DNA of 64,000 nucleotides from Halioglobus japonicus (GCA_902705825.1 CACSIL010000051.1:187477-251476); one strand, 5' to 3'. Shown: positions 51,025 to 60,280, numbered from the stretch's first letter. Made by a program: numbers and translations. Notes: generated from the sequence alone by a model not told the origin.

Positions 51025-51321
51025 ATGACTGACGTTTTTGTCGTTCGCAACCAACTTGGACACTATTGGGGCAAAGCCAAAATCTGGGTCGACGGATCTA
51101 GCCCCAAGGCGGTTTTACGCACCAAACACCAGGACGAGGCGCTCAACACATTGTTTGAGCTCAGCTCCCGCGATACCGAGCTGCGTGGCGAGGTCGTACA
51201 GACTGAACTTAGTGAGCGCGGGGAGCCAGTCATCGAGCCCAGCCAGATACCACTACTGGACGAATCGGAGCCGGATGTCGCTGAGCCCGAAGAAGAACAA
51301 GAGGCGCATTCTACGCCGTGA
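51025..51321 (+). CDS. Small acidic protein of unknown function
   Basis: A 98-residue soluble protein. It begins MTDVFVVRNQLGHYWGKAKI, then a basic middle, and ends in a very acidic tail (DESEPDVAEPEEEQEAH). There is no signal peptide or membrane segment. I do not recognise a family; related short proteins near J-domain genes are common but uncharacterised. It is 51 bases before htpX. Confidence 0.7.
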   Translation: MTDVFVVRNQLGHYWGKAKIWVDGSSPKAVLRTKHQDEALNTLFELSSRDTELRGEVVQTELSERGEPVIEPSQIPLLDESEPDVAEPEEEQEAHSTP

Positions 51322-51372
51322 GGCCACAATGCGAGGCAGGCACTAAAACGCAATGAGGACGATGAGAAACCA

Positions 51373-52254
51373 ATGAGAATTCTTCTGTTTCTTGGCACAA
51401 ATATGGCGGTGCTGCTACTGGTGGGCATCCTGTTCAACCTGCTGGGGCTGCAGGGCGTGCTGGCCGAGAATGGCGTCGACCTGAATCTGGGGCCGCTGTT
51501 GCTAATGTGCGCCGCATTCGGATTTGGCGGCTCACTGATCTCGCTGTTCCTGTCCAAGTGGATGGCCAAACGCTCCACCGGCGCCTATGTCATCGAACAA
51601 CCACGCAATGCCCAGGAGCAGTGGTTGGTCACGACCGTAAAGGAATTAGCTGAAGAAGCGGGCATCGGCATGCCGGAGGTCGCTATTTTTCCATCGGAGG
51701 CATCCAATGCCTTTGCCACCGGCTGGAACCGCAATGCGGCGCTGGTTGCGGTAAGTGCCGGCCTGTTACAACGCTTTACGCCGGAAGAGGCGCGTGCGGT
51801 TATGGCGCATGAGATAGGGCATGTAGCCAACGGTGATATGGTAACGCTGACGCTGATACAGGGCGTGGTGAACACGTTTGTGCTGTTTCTCGCCCGTATT
51901 ATCGGCCACACCGTGGATCGCGTGATTTTCAAAAATGAACGCGGCTACGGCATCGGATACTACGTTGTCACCATCATCGCACAGCTGGTGCTGAGCTTTC
52001 TGGCCAGCGCCATCGTGTTCTGGTTCTCCCGCTGGCGGGAGTACAGGGCAGACCAGGCCGGTGCTACGCTGGCCAGCAAACCCGGTATGATTGCCGCACT
52101 GCAAAGGCTGCAACTGGAACAGGGACAATCACAGGCAATGCCTGGTGAATTGAAAGCTTTCGGTATCAGCGAACCGTTGAAGCAGGGTTTTGCTCAGTTA
52201 TTCAGTTCGCACCCTCCTCTGGATGATAGAATCAGGGCATTACAACAAACTTGA
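51373..52254 (+). CDS. htpX: Membrane zinc metalloprotease HtpX
   Basis: A 293-residue heat-shock protease that degrades damaged membrane proteins. It has N-terminal membrane helices (LLFLGTNMAVLLLVGILF), the zinc motif AHEIGHVANGD with His146, Glu147 and His150, and further helices (VVTIIAQLVLSFLASAIVFW). The third ligand is the Glu in REYRADQAGA. The C-terminal LFSSHPPLDDRI is a family signature. The ATG follows a GATGAGAAACC leader. Confidence 0.96.
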   Translation: MRILLFLGTNMAVLLLVGILFNLLGLQGVLAENGVDLNLGPLLLMCAAFGFGGSLISLFLSKWMAKRSTGAYVIEQPRNAQEQWLVTTVKELAEEAGIGMPEVAIFPSEASNAFATGWNRNAALVAVSAGLLQRFTPEEARAVMAHEIGHVANGDMVTLTLIQGVVNTFVLFLARIIGHTVDRVIFKNERGYGIGYYVVTIIAQLVLSFLASAIVFWFSRWREYRADQAGATLASKPGMIAALQRLQLEQGQSQAMPGELKAFGISEPLKQGFAQLFSSHPPLDDRIRALQQT

Positions 52255-52299
52255 GCGTCTCGATTCGAACGATAAAAATTTGCCGCGGACGCTTGAACA

Positions 52300-54453
52300 A
52301 TGAACAACACCACCGATAGCTCGCCCGCCAGCGCGCACCGCGCTTTAGATCAATTTCTGGTACTGCTGGCACTCACCGGGTTTACTATCACCGAACCTGT
52401 GTTGACGATTTTTGGCGTCAATCCAGAGATCTTCTATTTTTATAACATTGATACCACTGCACAAATTGTCCTGTATGCGCTTGTTGTCGCGCTGCTTCCA
52501 GCGTTGTGCTTATGGCTCTTGACGGTGATTGCTGCGGCGGCGAACAAGACAGCAGCCGCAGCGCTGTATCACTTGTTTGTGCTTGGCCTCGGCGCATTGT
52601 GGGTAGTTCAACTGGGCAAATGGAGCCTGGGTATTGATCACACCTGGCTGCTCGCAGCCTTCGCTGCTGCAGGTGCCGGCGCATTCATACTGGCCTATAG
52701 AAAATGGGCGTTTGTCAGCGCTTTACTGCGTATCGCTGCCATCGCACCGGTGATTGCTGTCGGTGTGTTTTTGAGCAGCTCCGATACTGCCAACGCCATG
52801 CGTCATGTCGCCATCAGTATCCCTGCCACCACTACCGATAGAGAACTGCCCTCCGTCGTTTTCATCCTGCTCGACGAATTCCCATTGATGGCATTGATGG
52901 ACGATCAGGGCAATGTAGACGAAAGCCTATTTCCCAATCTGGCCGCGCTGGCCGGGCAGGCCACCTGGTACCGACACTACACGGCACTGTCTGACGTAAC
53001 GCAGTTTTCTGTACCGTCTATCCTCACCGGAGACAAACCCAGGCGGCGCACGCCAAGTATGGCCGACTTCCCCAACAATCTGTTCAGCCTGCTGGCCCCG
53101 ACACACCATATGACGGTGTTTGAGACGCTCACCAAGCTCTGTGGGTTTAAAGAATGTGGGACCAGCCCTCCTGGAGTAACCGTGGAGAAACCGGCACCCA
53201 AAATGACCGCACTGCTGTCAAAATCGGCTGCGCTGTGGATGACTCGTGTTTCCCTATCGAAATACGCCGGCAATGCCATGGACGATTTCAAGGAAGAGAC
53301 AAGAGTTAAAGTAAACGCACATGCCAAACCAGCCAAAAAGGTTACAGGTGCTCTGCCGCCGATTCTGGATCCCGTCAATCAAATAGGGCTTGCCAGAGCC
53401 GAACCAAAACGTCTTCTGGAGTACATAGAAACCTTCACTCCCGGCGATCATACAGCGCTGTATTACATACACCTGCAAATGCCGCATATTCCCTGGCGCT
53501 ACTACGGCAACGGACAGATGTACGAGGCTCCAGCAGCCATGCAACCCATTACGCCTCAAAACGATGATGGTGGCGAATGGCTGTCAACACTGTACGAGTA
53601 CCGCTTCTTTATGCAGGCTCAACACACGGATCGACTGGTCGGAAAAATCGTCGAGCGATTGCAGGAATTGGGTATGTGGGATGACTCACTTGTCGTGGTC
53701 ACCGCAGATCACGGGCGCTCGTTCAAACCCAATACGCCAACCAGATGGTTGAGCCCGGAATCGATCGACACCATTGCCTATGTGCCACTGTTTATCAAAG
53801 CGCCCGCGCAAACGCACGGTGTGATAGATGACAGCAATATGATGGCTTACGACCTGCTGCCCACACTCGCCGACATACTGCAGATCGACATACCTTTCAA
53901 AGTCGGAGGGCTTGCGGCCGGGCATCCGGACATATCCCGGCGCGGCGATCAAAAAACGTTTTACCCGATCTTCATAAACAGGGGTACCTGGAAAGCCCCA
54001 ACACTGCAAAAGCCGCAGCAATTCAGCGATACCGAGCACTTCCCCGAATACGCCTCACGCGGGATCAAAAGCCGGAAGAACAACAGCGACTCACTGCGAC
54101 TGCTGAACGACCGGCTTGGCCTGAATCAGTTTCTGGGACGCGCCCCGGCAGAATTTGATGTTGCACGCGGCGGCCGCGCACATGTGGAGGAGCTGAATAA
54201 ACTGCAACGCCCCGCTCCCTCAGAGCCACCGCTGGGCGTGGTTATGGGCGAACTGGAATTTACACCTGCGGCGGGAAGCAAGGTGCTGATTGCTATCAAC
54301 GAACGCTTTGTGACGGCATCGCCACTGGTCAGTTTCAAAGGGTCTGAGCAGACATTTTTCGCCATGTTGCCAAGCGGTGTGCTGGGCAGCGACAACGCAA
54401 TCGACGTCTTCCTGGTTGAGGATATGCGCTTGTATCAACTGGAAGTTGAGTAA
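52300..54453 (+). CDS. Sulfatase-superfamily membrane hydrolase
   Basis: A 717-residue protein with about five N-terminal membrane segments (residues 15-165) and a large periplasmic sulfatase/alkaline-phosphatase-fold domain. VVFILLDEFPLMALMD begins the catalytic domain and VVVTADHGRSF gives the metal-binding His. The position of the usual C/SxPxR formylglycine motif reads FSVPSILTG, lacking the Arg, so normal sulfatase maturation is doubtful. Phosphoethanolamine or glycerophosphate transferases of the LtaS/MdoB type have this layout too. Substrate unknown. It follows htpX but probably has its own transcript. Confidence 0.8.
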   Translation: MNNTTDSSPASAHRALDQFLVLLALTGFTITEPVLTIFGVNPEIFYFYNIDTTAQIVLYALVVALLPALCLWLLTVIAAAANKTAAAALYHLFVLGLGALWVVQLGKWSLGIDHTWLLAAFAAAGAGAFILAYRKWAFVSALLRIAAIAPVIAVGVFLSSSDTANAMRHVAISIPATTTDRELPSVVFILLDEFPLMALMDDQGNVDESLFPNLAALAGQATWYRHYTALSDVTQFSVPSILTGDKPRRRTPSMADFPNNLFSLLAPTHHMTVFETLTKLCGFKECGTSPPGVTVEKPAPKMTALLSKSAALWMTRVSLSKYAGNAMDDFKEETRVKVNAHAKPAKKVTGALPPILDPVNQIGLARAEPKRLLEYIETFTPGDHTALYYIHLQMPHIPWRYYGNGQMYEAPAAMQPITPQNDDGGEWLSTLYEYRFFMQAQHTDRLVGKIVERLQELGMWDDSLVVVTADHGRSFKPNTPTRWLSPESIDTIAYVPLFIKAPAQTHGVIDDSNMMAYDLLPTLADILQIDIPFKVGGLAAGHPDISRRGDQKTFYPIFINRGTWKAPTLQKPQQFSDTEHFPEYASRGIKSRKNNSDSLRLLNDRLGLNQFLGRAPAEFDVARGGRAHVEELNKLQRPAPSEPPLGVVMGELEFTPAAGSKVLIAINERFVTASPLVSFKGSEQTFFAMLPSGVLGSDNAIDVFLVEDMRLYQLEVE

Positions 54454-54455
54454 GT

Positions 54456-54473
54456 CGGCGGGCTATCCCGCCG
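54456..54473. terminator. Short hairpin between the sulfatase-like gene and the EthD-like gene
   Basis: CGGCGGG pairs with CCCGCCG around CTAT, just after the sulfatase-like stop and between two convergent genes. No T-run follows, so it is only a candidate terminator. Confidence 0.4.
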
Positions 54474-54495
54474 AAGCTGAAAGCAACAACCCGTA

Positions 54496-55212
54496 CTATT
54501 TTACCAGTGATTTGATCAGATACTCGCTCATCGGGATGACATCGATCTGTTCGAAATCAATAAAGCGTGTACAACTTTCCATCATCGCAGTCATGTTCTT
54601 CTTCAACAGCGCATCATCACCGCCGGTGTCATAGAACGCGTGATCTGACGTCATCGCCTCGGGTGGGAAATTTTCCTCCACGATAGCGTGGCAAGGCACG
54701 ACGTCGTCACTTAATCGCCGCACCACAAGGTTCTGGCGATAGCCAAAAGTAGACTGGGTATCAATGGCGATTTGCGAATGGCTGTCTTTCCACACAGCTA
54801 GCCAGTCCTGTGGATCCATGCTCGCAGGCGGCGACATAAACACCACATGGCACATACCGTAAACGCGTTCACCGGGCTTTGAAGGGTGCCGTTCCTGATT
54901 CACCAGAGGCTCGGCCTCGGCCACCAGATAGGCGCACTTGCGTTGCACATACTCATCAATCAGCGGCTCCCAGCGCATTGCTGCACCGGCAAAATCCACC
55001 CATAGCGAGAGCATCGCGTCCGGCACCGGGGCATGGCTTTCCATGCGCCGTGCCGCAGCGGGTGCCACTGCACTGTCGGCAACGCACAGGCGCACACTGT
55101 GTATACCGCCAAGCTGGCTCAACTGTGGCGCCAACTGTTGCAGCAGCACATCGCGAAATTCATCCCCATCCTGCGAGGCGGATTTCCACAACGGATACAG
55201 CAGCTTTTCCAT
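54496..55212 (-). CDS. EthD/dimeric alpha-beta-barrel protein
   Basis: A 238-residue protein with two ferredoxin-like EthD-style halves. The first ends PDAMLSLWVDFAGA and the second includes SMDPQDWLAVWKDSHSQIAI, which fits the family's conserved His and Trp positions. Known EthD proteins support the degradation of ethers and polyketide tailoring, but many have no assigned reaction. It lies 21 bases after the SDR gene (minus strand), so the two are likely co-transcribed. Confidence 0.7.
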   Translation of the reverse strand: MEKLLYPLWKSASQDGDEFRDVLLQQLAPQLSQLGGIHSVRLCVADSAVAPAAARRMESHAPVPDAMLSLWVDFAGAAMRWEPLIDEYVQRKCAYLVAEAEPLVNQERHPSKPGERVYGMCHVVFMSPPASMDPQDWLAVWKDSHSQIAIDTQSTFGYRQNLVVRRLSDDVVPCHAIVEENFPPEAMTSDHAFYDTGGDDALLKKNMTAMMESCTRFIDFEQIDVIPMSEYLIKSLVK

Positions 55213-55233
55213 AATGCACTCCCCGCGTGTTAG

Positions 55234-56004
55234 CTACACGCCCAGTGGTGGTGTGATGGTAGAGGCGTTGTCGATCAGCATCTCGGCGCCGTTAACGAAA
55301 CGTGACTCATCGGACGCCAAATACAATACCAGATTGGCAATATCCTCCGGTTCACACATGTTGCCGAATTTGCCTATCTCATCGATGTCTTCCTGCGTCG
55401 CCGTTTCCTTACCGGTGGCAACCTTCACTACCATAGGCGTCTTCACCCCGTCCGGGTGTATTGAGTTGCAGCGTATGCCGTTTTTCTGCTCCTTGCAGTA
55501 CATCGCAATATTCTTGGTAAGCGCGCGCACTGCACCTTTACTGGCTGTGTAAGCTGCGACAAACGACTGCCCGTGAATCGCCGCCACTGAGGACATGTTG
55601 ATAATAGAGCCACCACCCGATGCTGCCATCGCGGGAATAGCGTGCTTACACCCCAGAAATACGCCGTCGCTATTGACCGAATTCACCAGTCGCCAGGACT
55701 CCAGTGTGGTGTCAACAATGGTTCCCAACGCAATGATGCCTGCGTTATTCACCAGAATATCGAGCTTGCCGAACTGTTTGATGATATCGGCGATCACCGT
55801 CTTCCAGTTCTCCTCATCGGCTACGTTGAGGCGCATAAACACGGCGTTATCTGCAATGGAGGCAACGGTTGCTTCGCCCTCCTCCACATTCAGATCCGCC
55901 ACGACCACGGTGGCTCCTTCAGCAGCCAGCAATTGTGCATCGGCCCGACCCATGCCACTGGCACCGCCTGTTACAAGGGCGACTTTGCCCGCTACTCTAC
56001 CCAT
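55234..56004 (-). CDS. Short-chain dehydrogenase/reductase, copy 1
   Basis: A classical SDR of 256 residues. The ATG at 56004 has GAGAGTAGG in front and begins MGRVAGKVALVTGG. The cofactor loop is TGGASGMGRAD, then NNAGIIALG, the catalytic Ser region INMSSVAAIHG and the Tyr/Lys pair YTASKGA. VVVADLNVEEGE suggests NAD(H) use because an Asp follows the second strand. The C-terminus (LASDESRFVNGAEMLIDN) matches hydroxysteroid or 3-oxoacyl dehydrogenases. The neighbouring catabolic genes suggest steroid or related alcohol oxidation. Confidence 0.92.
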   Translation of the reverse strand: MGRVAGKVALVTGGASGMGRADAQLLAAEGATVVVADLNVEEGEATVASIADNAVFMRLNVADEENWKTVIADIIKQFGKLDILVNNAGIIALGTIVDTTLESWRLVNSVNSDGVFLGCKHAIPAMAASGGGSIINMSSVAAIHGQSFVAAYTASKGAVRALTKNIAMYCKEQKNGIRCNSIHPDGVKTPMVVKVATGKETATQEDIDEIGKFGNMCEPEDIANLVLYLASDESRFVNGAEMLIDNASTITPPLGV

Positions 56005-56231
56005 AGAACCTACTCTCTTTACGAAATGCCAAGAAAACCGCCGCCTCTTGCTTACCTTGCCAGAGTGCAGCGCATATAAAACCGAGTGCAAGTTAATCAG
56101 ATGCTTCCGGCCAGCTCAAACAACACGCCGCTAAACACGTAATAGGGCTATCCAATTGAACCACGTTGAGCCTTGGCCAGCAGGGTAGTATTCTTAGGCG
56201 GATACTCAGCGATCTCCCGAGGAGAACAATA

Positions 56232-56954
56232 GTGACTGGACAACTGAAAACACCAGGCCTTATCAACTGGACGTTTTATCTCGCAATGACACTACTGGTG
56301 GTATTGCCATTGTCAGTGCTTACCGTGCGCTCCGGGGCCTGGCAGCAGGGCCTGCTGCTCTACGCGATCGCCTGCTTTGGCAGCGCTGCGCTGGTTGCAC
56401 TGTCTCTGGCACTGCTGTTGCTGCCGCGTTTTGCTGCCTGGCGCAAAACGATTATGCTGCGAGCCCTGCCCGCTATCCCGGGCACTGCGATGCTGATTAT
56501 GCTCTTCTCGGGCCCCACTGCCCCGAGAATTCACGATATCACCACCGACACAGCCAACCCGCCCACGTTCAGTAAGGCAATCGAGCTGCGCGGCGCGGGC
56601 AGCAATTCACTGGACATTGACCAGGATGTCATCCTGCTGCAGGAGGCCGCCTATCCCGACCTGCAGACGCTGAGCAGTGACCAGGCCTTTGACGCGGCCT
56701 ATAACCGGGCCGTACAGGTTGCCACCGACCTCGGCTGGGAGATCTATCACGAAGATCGCAATGCCGGCGTCATAGAGGCCGTTGATACCACTGCCGTTAT
56801 GGGCTTCAAGGACGATGTCGTTATACGCTTGCGCACCAATGCCGAGGGAACACTGATAGATCTGCGCTCAGTGTCTCGCGTTGGCCAGGGCGATATCGGC
56901 GCCAATGCACAACGTATTCGAGCCTTCTTCGAGGCATTCCAACAACAGGGATAG
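56232..56954 (+). CDS. DUF1499 membrane protein
   Basis: A 240-residue protein. The GTG at 56232 has AGGAGA ahead and is preferred to the upstream ATG. Three hydrophobic segments (FYLAMTLLVVLPLSVLTV and following) precede a soluble DUF1499 domain, which includes YPDLQTLSSDQAFDAAYNRA and the ending RIRAFFEAF. The function of DUF1499 is unknown. It is seven bases before the protease gene, so the two are probably an operon. Confidence 0.8.
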   Translation: MTGQLKTPGLINWTFYLAMTLLVVLPLSVLTVRSGAWQQGLLLYAIACFGSAALVALSLALLLLPRFAAWRKTIMLRALPAIPGTAMLIMLFSGPTAPRIHDITTDTANPPTFSKAIELRGAGSNSLDIDQDVILLQEAAYPDLQTLSSDQAFDAAYNRAVQVATDLGWEIYHEDRNAGVIEAVDTTAVMGFKDDVVIRLRTNAEGTLIDLRSVSRVGQGDIGANAQRIRAFFEAFQQQG

Positions 56955-56961
56955 TACAAAC

Positions 56962-58035
56962 GTGCCCATTTCACGACCTTCCAGGGTTCGCAGTTTTTGG
57001 TATTGCCTTGCTTTTGTCCTGCTCACATCCTGCGCTCGGGCGAGCGACGTGGACTATCTCAGCTTTGCCACCGAGGACGAAACCAATACCACCGAGATCT
57101 TTCGCAACGCCAGCCCGGCTGTGGTGTACGTCACTAACAGCGCGTTGCGCCGCAACTTTTTCAGCCTCGATATTATGGAGATTCCGCGCGGCTCTGGCAC
57201 CGGCTTTGTGTGGGACGAGAACGGGCTGGTGGTCACCAACTACCATGTGATCTCCGGCGCACAGAAACTGACGGTAACCTTGCAGGATCGCTCAGAACAC
57301 GCGGCACAGGTGATAGGCGTGGCGCCGGAGAAGGACCTCGCTGTACTGCGTATCGAGAACCCGCCGGACAATCTGGTGACGCTGCCGCTGGGCGATTCAT
57401 CGGAGTTGACGGTGGGGCGCAAGGTCCTGGCCATCGGCAACCCGTTCGGGCTGGATACTACGCTCACCACGGGTATTGTCAGTGCTCTGGGGCGCGAGAT
57501 TCAGGCCCCTGGCAACCGCAGAATCCGCGGCGTCATCCAGACGGACGCGGCTATCAACCCCGGCAATTCCGGTGGCCCCCTGCTGAACTCCCTCGGGCAG
57601 CTGGTGGGCGTAAATGCCGCGATCTACAGCCCCAGCGGTGCCAGCGCCGGTATCGGCTTTGCCATTCCGGTAAATACCGTCAAGGATGTGGTGCCGCAGC
57701 TGATCAGCTACGGCCGTGTGCTGCGCCCCATGATAGGGGTTGAACTGGCCAGTGACCGATGGGTTAAGCGCTACCGGATTGAAGGCCTGCCGGTAGTGCA
57801 GGCGTATCCCGGCCTGCCAGCGGCCCAATCAGGCATCAGCGGCGCTTATCGCAATGCGCGCGGGGAAGTCGTATTGGGTGACATTATCACCCACATCGAC
57901 GACAAACCGATCCGCACCCAGGACGATTACTTCAGCGCTCTGGAAGCCCACGATCCCGGCGACACCGTCAGAGTCACCACGCGCCGCGGAGACGAGGCGC
58001 GTTCCTACGATATTGTGCTGATCGAATCGCAGTAA
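56962..58035 (+). CDS. DegP/HtrA-type trypsin-PDZ protease
   Basis: A 357-residue serine protease with one PDZ domain. The catalytic triad is visible: His in VVTNYHVISGA, Asp in EKDLAVLRIE and Ser in NPGNSGGPLLNS. The single C-terminal PDZ (about 260-350) contains the VLGDIITHIDDKPIRT segment. The signal region reads FVLLTSCARASD, and LTSC fits a lipobox, so it may be lipid-anchored rather than soluble. The start is a GTG at 56962. It resembles DegS-size proteins, but also plant- and marine-type DegP1 homologues. Confidence 0.9.
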   Translation: MPISRPSRVRSFWYCLAFVLLTSCARASDVDYLSFATEDETNTTEIFRNASPAVVYVTNSALRRNFFSLDIMEIPRGSGTGFVWDENGLVVTNYHVISGAQKLTVTLQDRSEHAAQVIGVAPEKDLAVLRIENPPDNLVTLPLGDSSELTVGRKVLAIGNPFGLDTTLTTGIVSALGREIQAPGNRRIRGVIQTDAAINPGNSGGPLLNSLGQLVGVNAAIYSPSGASAGIGFAIPVNTVKDVVPQLISYGRVLRPMIGVELASDRWVKRYRIEGLPVVQAYPGLPAAQSGISGAYRNARGEVVLGDIITHIDDKPIRTQDDYFSALEAHDPGDTVRVTTRRGDEARSYDIVLIESQ

Positions 58036-58050
58036 ACCGCACAGCAGGCT

Positions 58051-58800
58051 CTAAGAGAGCGTACCACCGTCCACCCGGATATCCTCGCCGGTGATATGTA
58101 TACCGTCCTCGGATGCCAGCATCGCGATCACACCCGCTACCACTTCCGGTGACTTGGCTCCGCTCAAAGACATGATGCGTGGCATCAGATCGAAATCCAT
58201 GGTCTTGGGAAAATCGATGCCATCTGTCATGTTGGTATTAATATCACCGGGGCAGACACAGTTGGCACGCACACCGCGTTTGGCGTATTCCACGGCAATA
58301 CTGCGTGTCATCGCCAGCACCCCGCCCTTGCTGGCGGAATAAGCCAGGCCACAGGGCAAACCCGATAGCGCCGCTGTTGATGCTGCGTTAACGATACTCC
58401 CTTTGCTCTCTACCAGATGTGGCAGAGCCGCTCGGCACAGAAACATGGTGCCTGTCAGGTTGATATCAATAACCTTCTGCCAGTGGTCGGTTTGCAGCTC
58501 CTGCGTATCGTCAAAGCGCAGTATGCCCGCCATATTGACCAGACTGTACAGGCTGCCGTAGCGGTCGATACAGGCCTGCACACTGGCTATTACGCTGGCT
58601 TCGTCGCCGACATCACAAGCCTGTGCTGCAGCCTCACCACCAGCGCCAGAGATCTCCGCCACTGTCGCTTCCACCGCCTCGCGATTGAGATCAACGCAGA
58701 AGACAGAGCCGCCTTCCGCCGCCAGGCGCAGTGCGCTGGCTTTGCCAATACCGCTGCCAGCACCCGTCACGAGTACCACTTTGTCTGTAAACCTTTGCAT
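58051..58800 (-). CDS. Short-chain dehydrogenase/reductase, copy 2
   Basis: A classical SDR of 249 residues. The cofactor loop is TGAGSGIGKASA, followed by FCVDLNREAVE (Asp suggests NAD(H)), NMAGILRFD and the active-site YSASKGG. SLSGAKSPEVVAGVIAML and ITGEDIRVDGGTL close the fold. It is divergent from the acyl-CoA dehydrogenase gene at 59080 and should share the 279-base regulatory region. A 3-hydroxyacyl or hydroxysteroid dehydrogenase role would fit the neighbours. Confidence 0.92.
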   Translation of the reverse strand: MQRFTDKVVLVTGAGSGIGKASALRLAAEGGSVFCVDLNREAVEATVAEISGAGGEAAAQACDVGDEASVIASVQACIDRYGSLYSLVNMAGILRFDDTQELQTDHWQKVIDINLTGTMFLCRAALPHLVESKGSIVNAASTAALSGLPCGLAYSASKGGVLAMTRSIAVEYAKRGVRANCVCPGDINTNMTDGIDFPKTMDFDLMPRIMSLSGAKSPEVVAGVIAMLASEDGIHITGEDIRVDGGTLS

Positions 58801-59079
58801 AAACGCTCTCCATAAGTGAGTGAAGCAGAATGCCTACCGGGACCCGCTGGGTCAAACCGACCGGTTCGCGGCAATAAACCGGAACCAATTGATTGCCGGA
58901 TACCCTCTGTGCGATCTATTACGTCAGGTCGGACTGACTTATTAAGCCATTGTGCGGTACGACAGCCGGTGTACCTTTATCTACCTGTAATGCGCCCGTA
59001 TCATACGCCGACTGCGGCACGCCCTCGCTGGTTCGAAGCTACAGCGGCGGCTACATGAGCACTTGTCAGGAGAAATAAC
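58801..59079. promoter_or_regulatory. Divergent regulatory region with palindromic element
   Basis: The region lies between the SDR and acyl-CoA dehydrogenase genes. CCGGTT at 58861-58866 and AACCGG at 58877-58882 form an inverted repeat with a 10-base spacer, and a second inverted pair, CGGCAAT (58869-58875) and ATTGCCG (58892-58898), overlaps it. These are TetR-operator-like in size. No promoter elements could be firmly set. Confidence 0.4.
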
Positions 59080-60267
59080 GTGGAAGACCTGGAACAGTTC
59101 CGATTAGAAACACGCGAGTGGCTGGAGGCCAACTGCCCCGAGTCCCAGCGCCAACCGATGCAACGCGAGGATCAGTACTGGGGAGGCCGCCGCGGCAAAT
59201 TTCCCAGCGAGGATGCGAAGATCTGGTTTGAACGCATGCGCGACAAGGGCTGGACAACCCCGGAATGGCCGACGCAGTACGGCGGTGGTGGACTCACCCC
59301 ACAGCAGGGCCGTGTGCTCAAAGAAGAGATGAAGCGCATTAATGCGCGCACCCCGATCTACGGAATCGGCATCTGGATGCTCGGGCCGGCTGTGCTGGAA
59401 TACGGCAATGAAGAACAGAAACAGAAGCATATCCGCGCCATCTCCAACGGAGAAATTCGCTGGGCGCAGGGCTACTCTGAACCCGGTGCCGGCTCCGATC
59501 TCGCCAGCCTGCAGTGCAAGGCGGAGGACAAAGGCGATCACTTCCTGGTGAACGGCAGTAAAATCTGGACAACCGCCGCCGACAAATGCGACTGGATCTT
59601 TTGTCTGGTGCGCACTGATCCCAACGTCAAAAAACAGGAGGGCATCAGCTTCCTGTTGATCGATATGGACGACCCCGGCGTGAGCACCAGCCCGATCCCA
59701 CTGATCAGTGGCGAATCAGAATTCTGCCAGACCTTCTTCGACAACGTGAAAGTGCCGAAGGAAAACCTGATAGGAGAACTCAATAAAGGGTGGTCGGTCG
59801 CCAAAGCACTGCTGGTACACGAGCGCAAGCTGATGGCCGAGATGGGGAGCGACAGCCCACGACGTGTGTTGGTGCCCAATACAGCCGCGCGCGAGTACCT
59901 GGAGTTTGAAGACGGCAAGATCGCAGACCCCCGTTTGCGCAGCGATCTGGTGGATTACGATATGCAGATGCAGGCCGTGGCCCTCACTCACTTTCGCACC
60001 TTCGAGGAGAAAGCTGCAGGCATCCGCAGCGCCGCAGCACTGGTAATGAAGTACGTGGGTACGGAGGCAGAAAAGACCAAGAGCGAACTTCTGCTGGCAA
60101 TCATGGGAAGCCGCGGACTGGGTTGGGAGGGCGATGCATTTACCGATCAGGAAATTGACACTGCGCGCCTGTGGGCGATGTCCAAGGCGATGACAATTGC
60201 CGGTGGCAGTACCGAGATTCAGTTGAACCTGATCGCCAAGAACGTCCTCAAGTTACCCCAGTCCTAG
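59080..60267 (+). CDS. Acyl-CoA dehydrogenase, subunit/copy 1
   Basis: A 395-residue flavoprotein. The start is a GTG at 59080 with AGGAGAAA in front. The FAD/substrate blocks are WAQGYSEPGAGSDLASLQ and KIWTTAADKCDWIFCLVRTD, and the C-terminal helix ends AGGSTEIQLNLIAKNVLKLP. It resembles subunits of the heterotetrameric dehydrogenases used for steroid side chains. It is 13 bases upstream of a second, different acyl-CoA dehydrogenase, and the two probably form one enzyme. Confidence 0.9.
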   Translation: MEDLEQFRLETREWLEANCPESQRQPMQREDQYWGGRRGKFPSEDAKIWFERMRDKGWTTPEWPTQYGGGGLTPQQGRVLKEEMKRINARTPIYGIGIWMLGPAVLEYGNEEQKQKHIRAISNGEIRWAQGYSEPGAGSDLASLQCKAEDKGDHFLVNGSKIWTTAADKCDWIFCLVRTDPNVKKQEGISFLLIDMDDPGVSTSPIPLISGESEFCQTFFDNVKVPKENLIGELNKGWSVAKALLVHERKLMAEMGSDSPRRVLVPNTAAREYLEFEDGKIADPRLRSDLVDYDMQMQAVALTHFRTFEEKAAGIRSAAALVMKYVGTEAEKTKSELLLAIMGSRGLGWEGDAFTDQEIDTARLWAMSKAMTIAGGSTEIQLNLIAKNVLKLPQS

Positions 60268-60280
60268 GAGAAAATAACAC

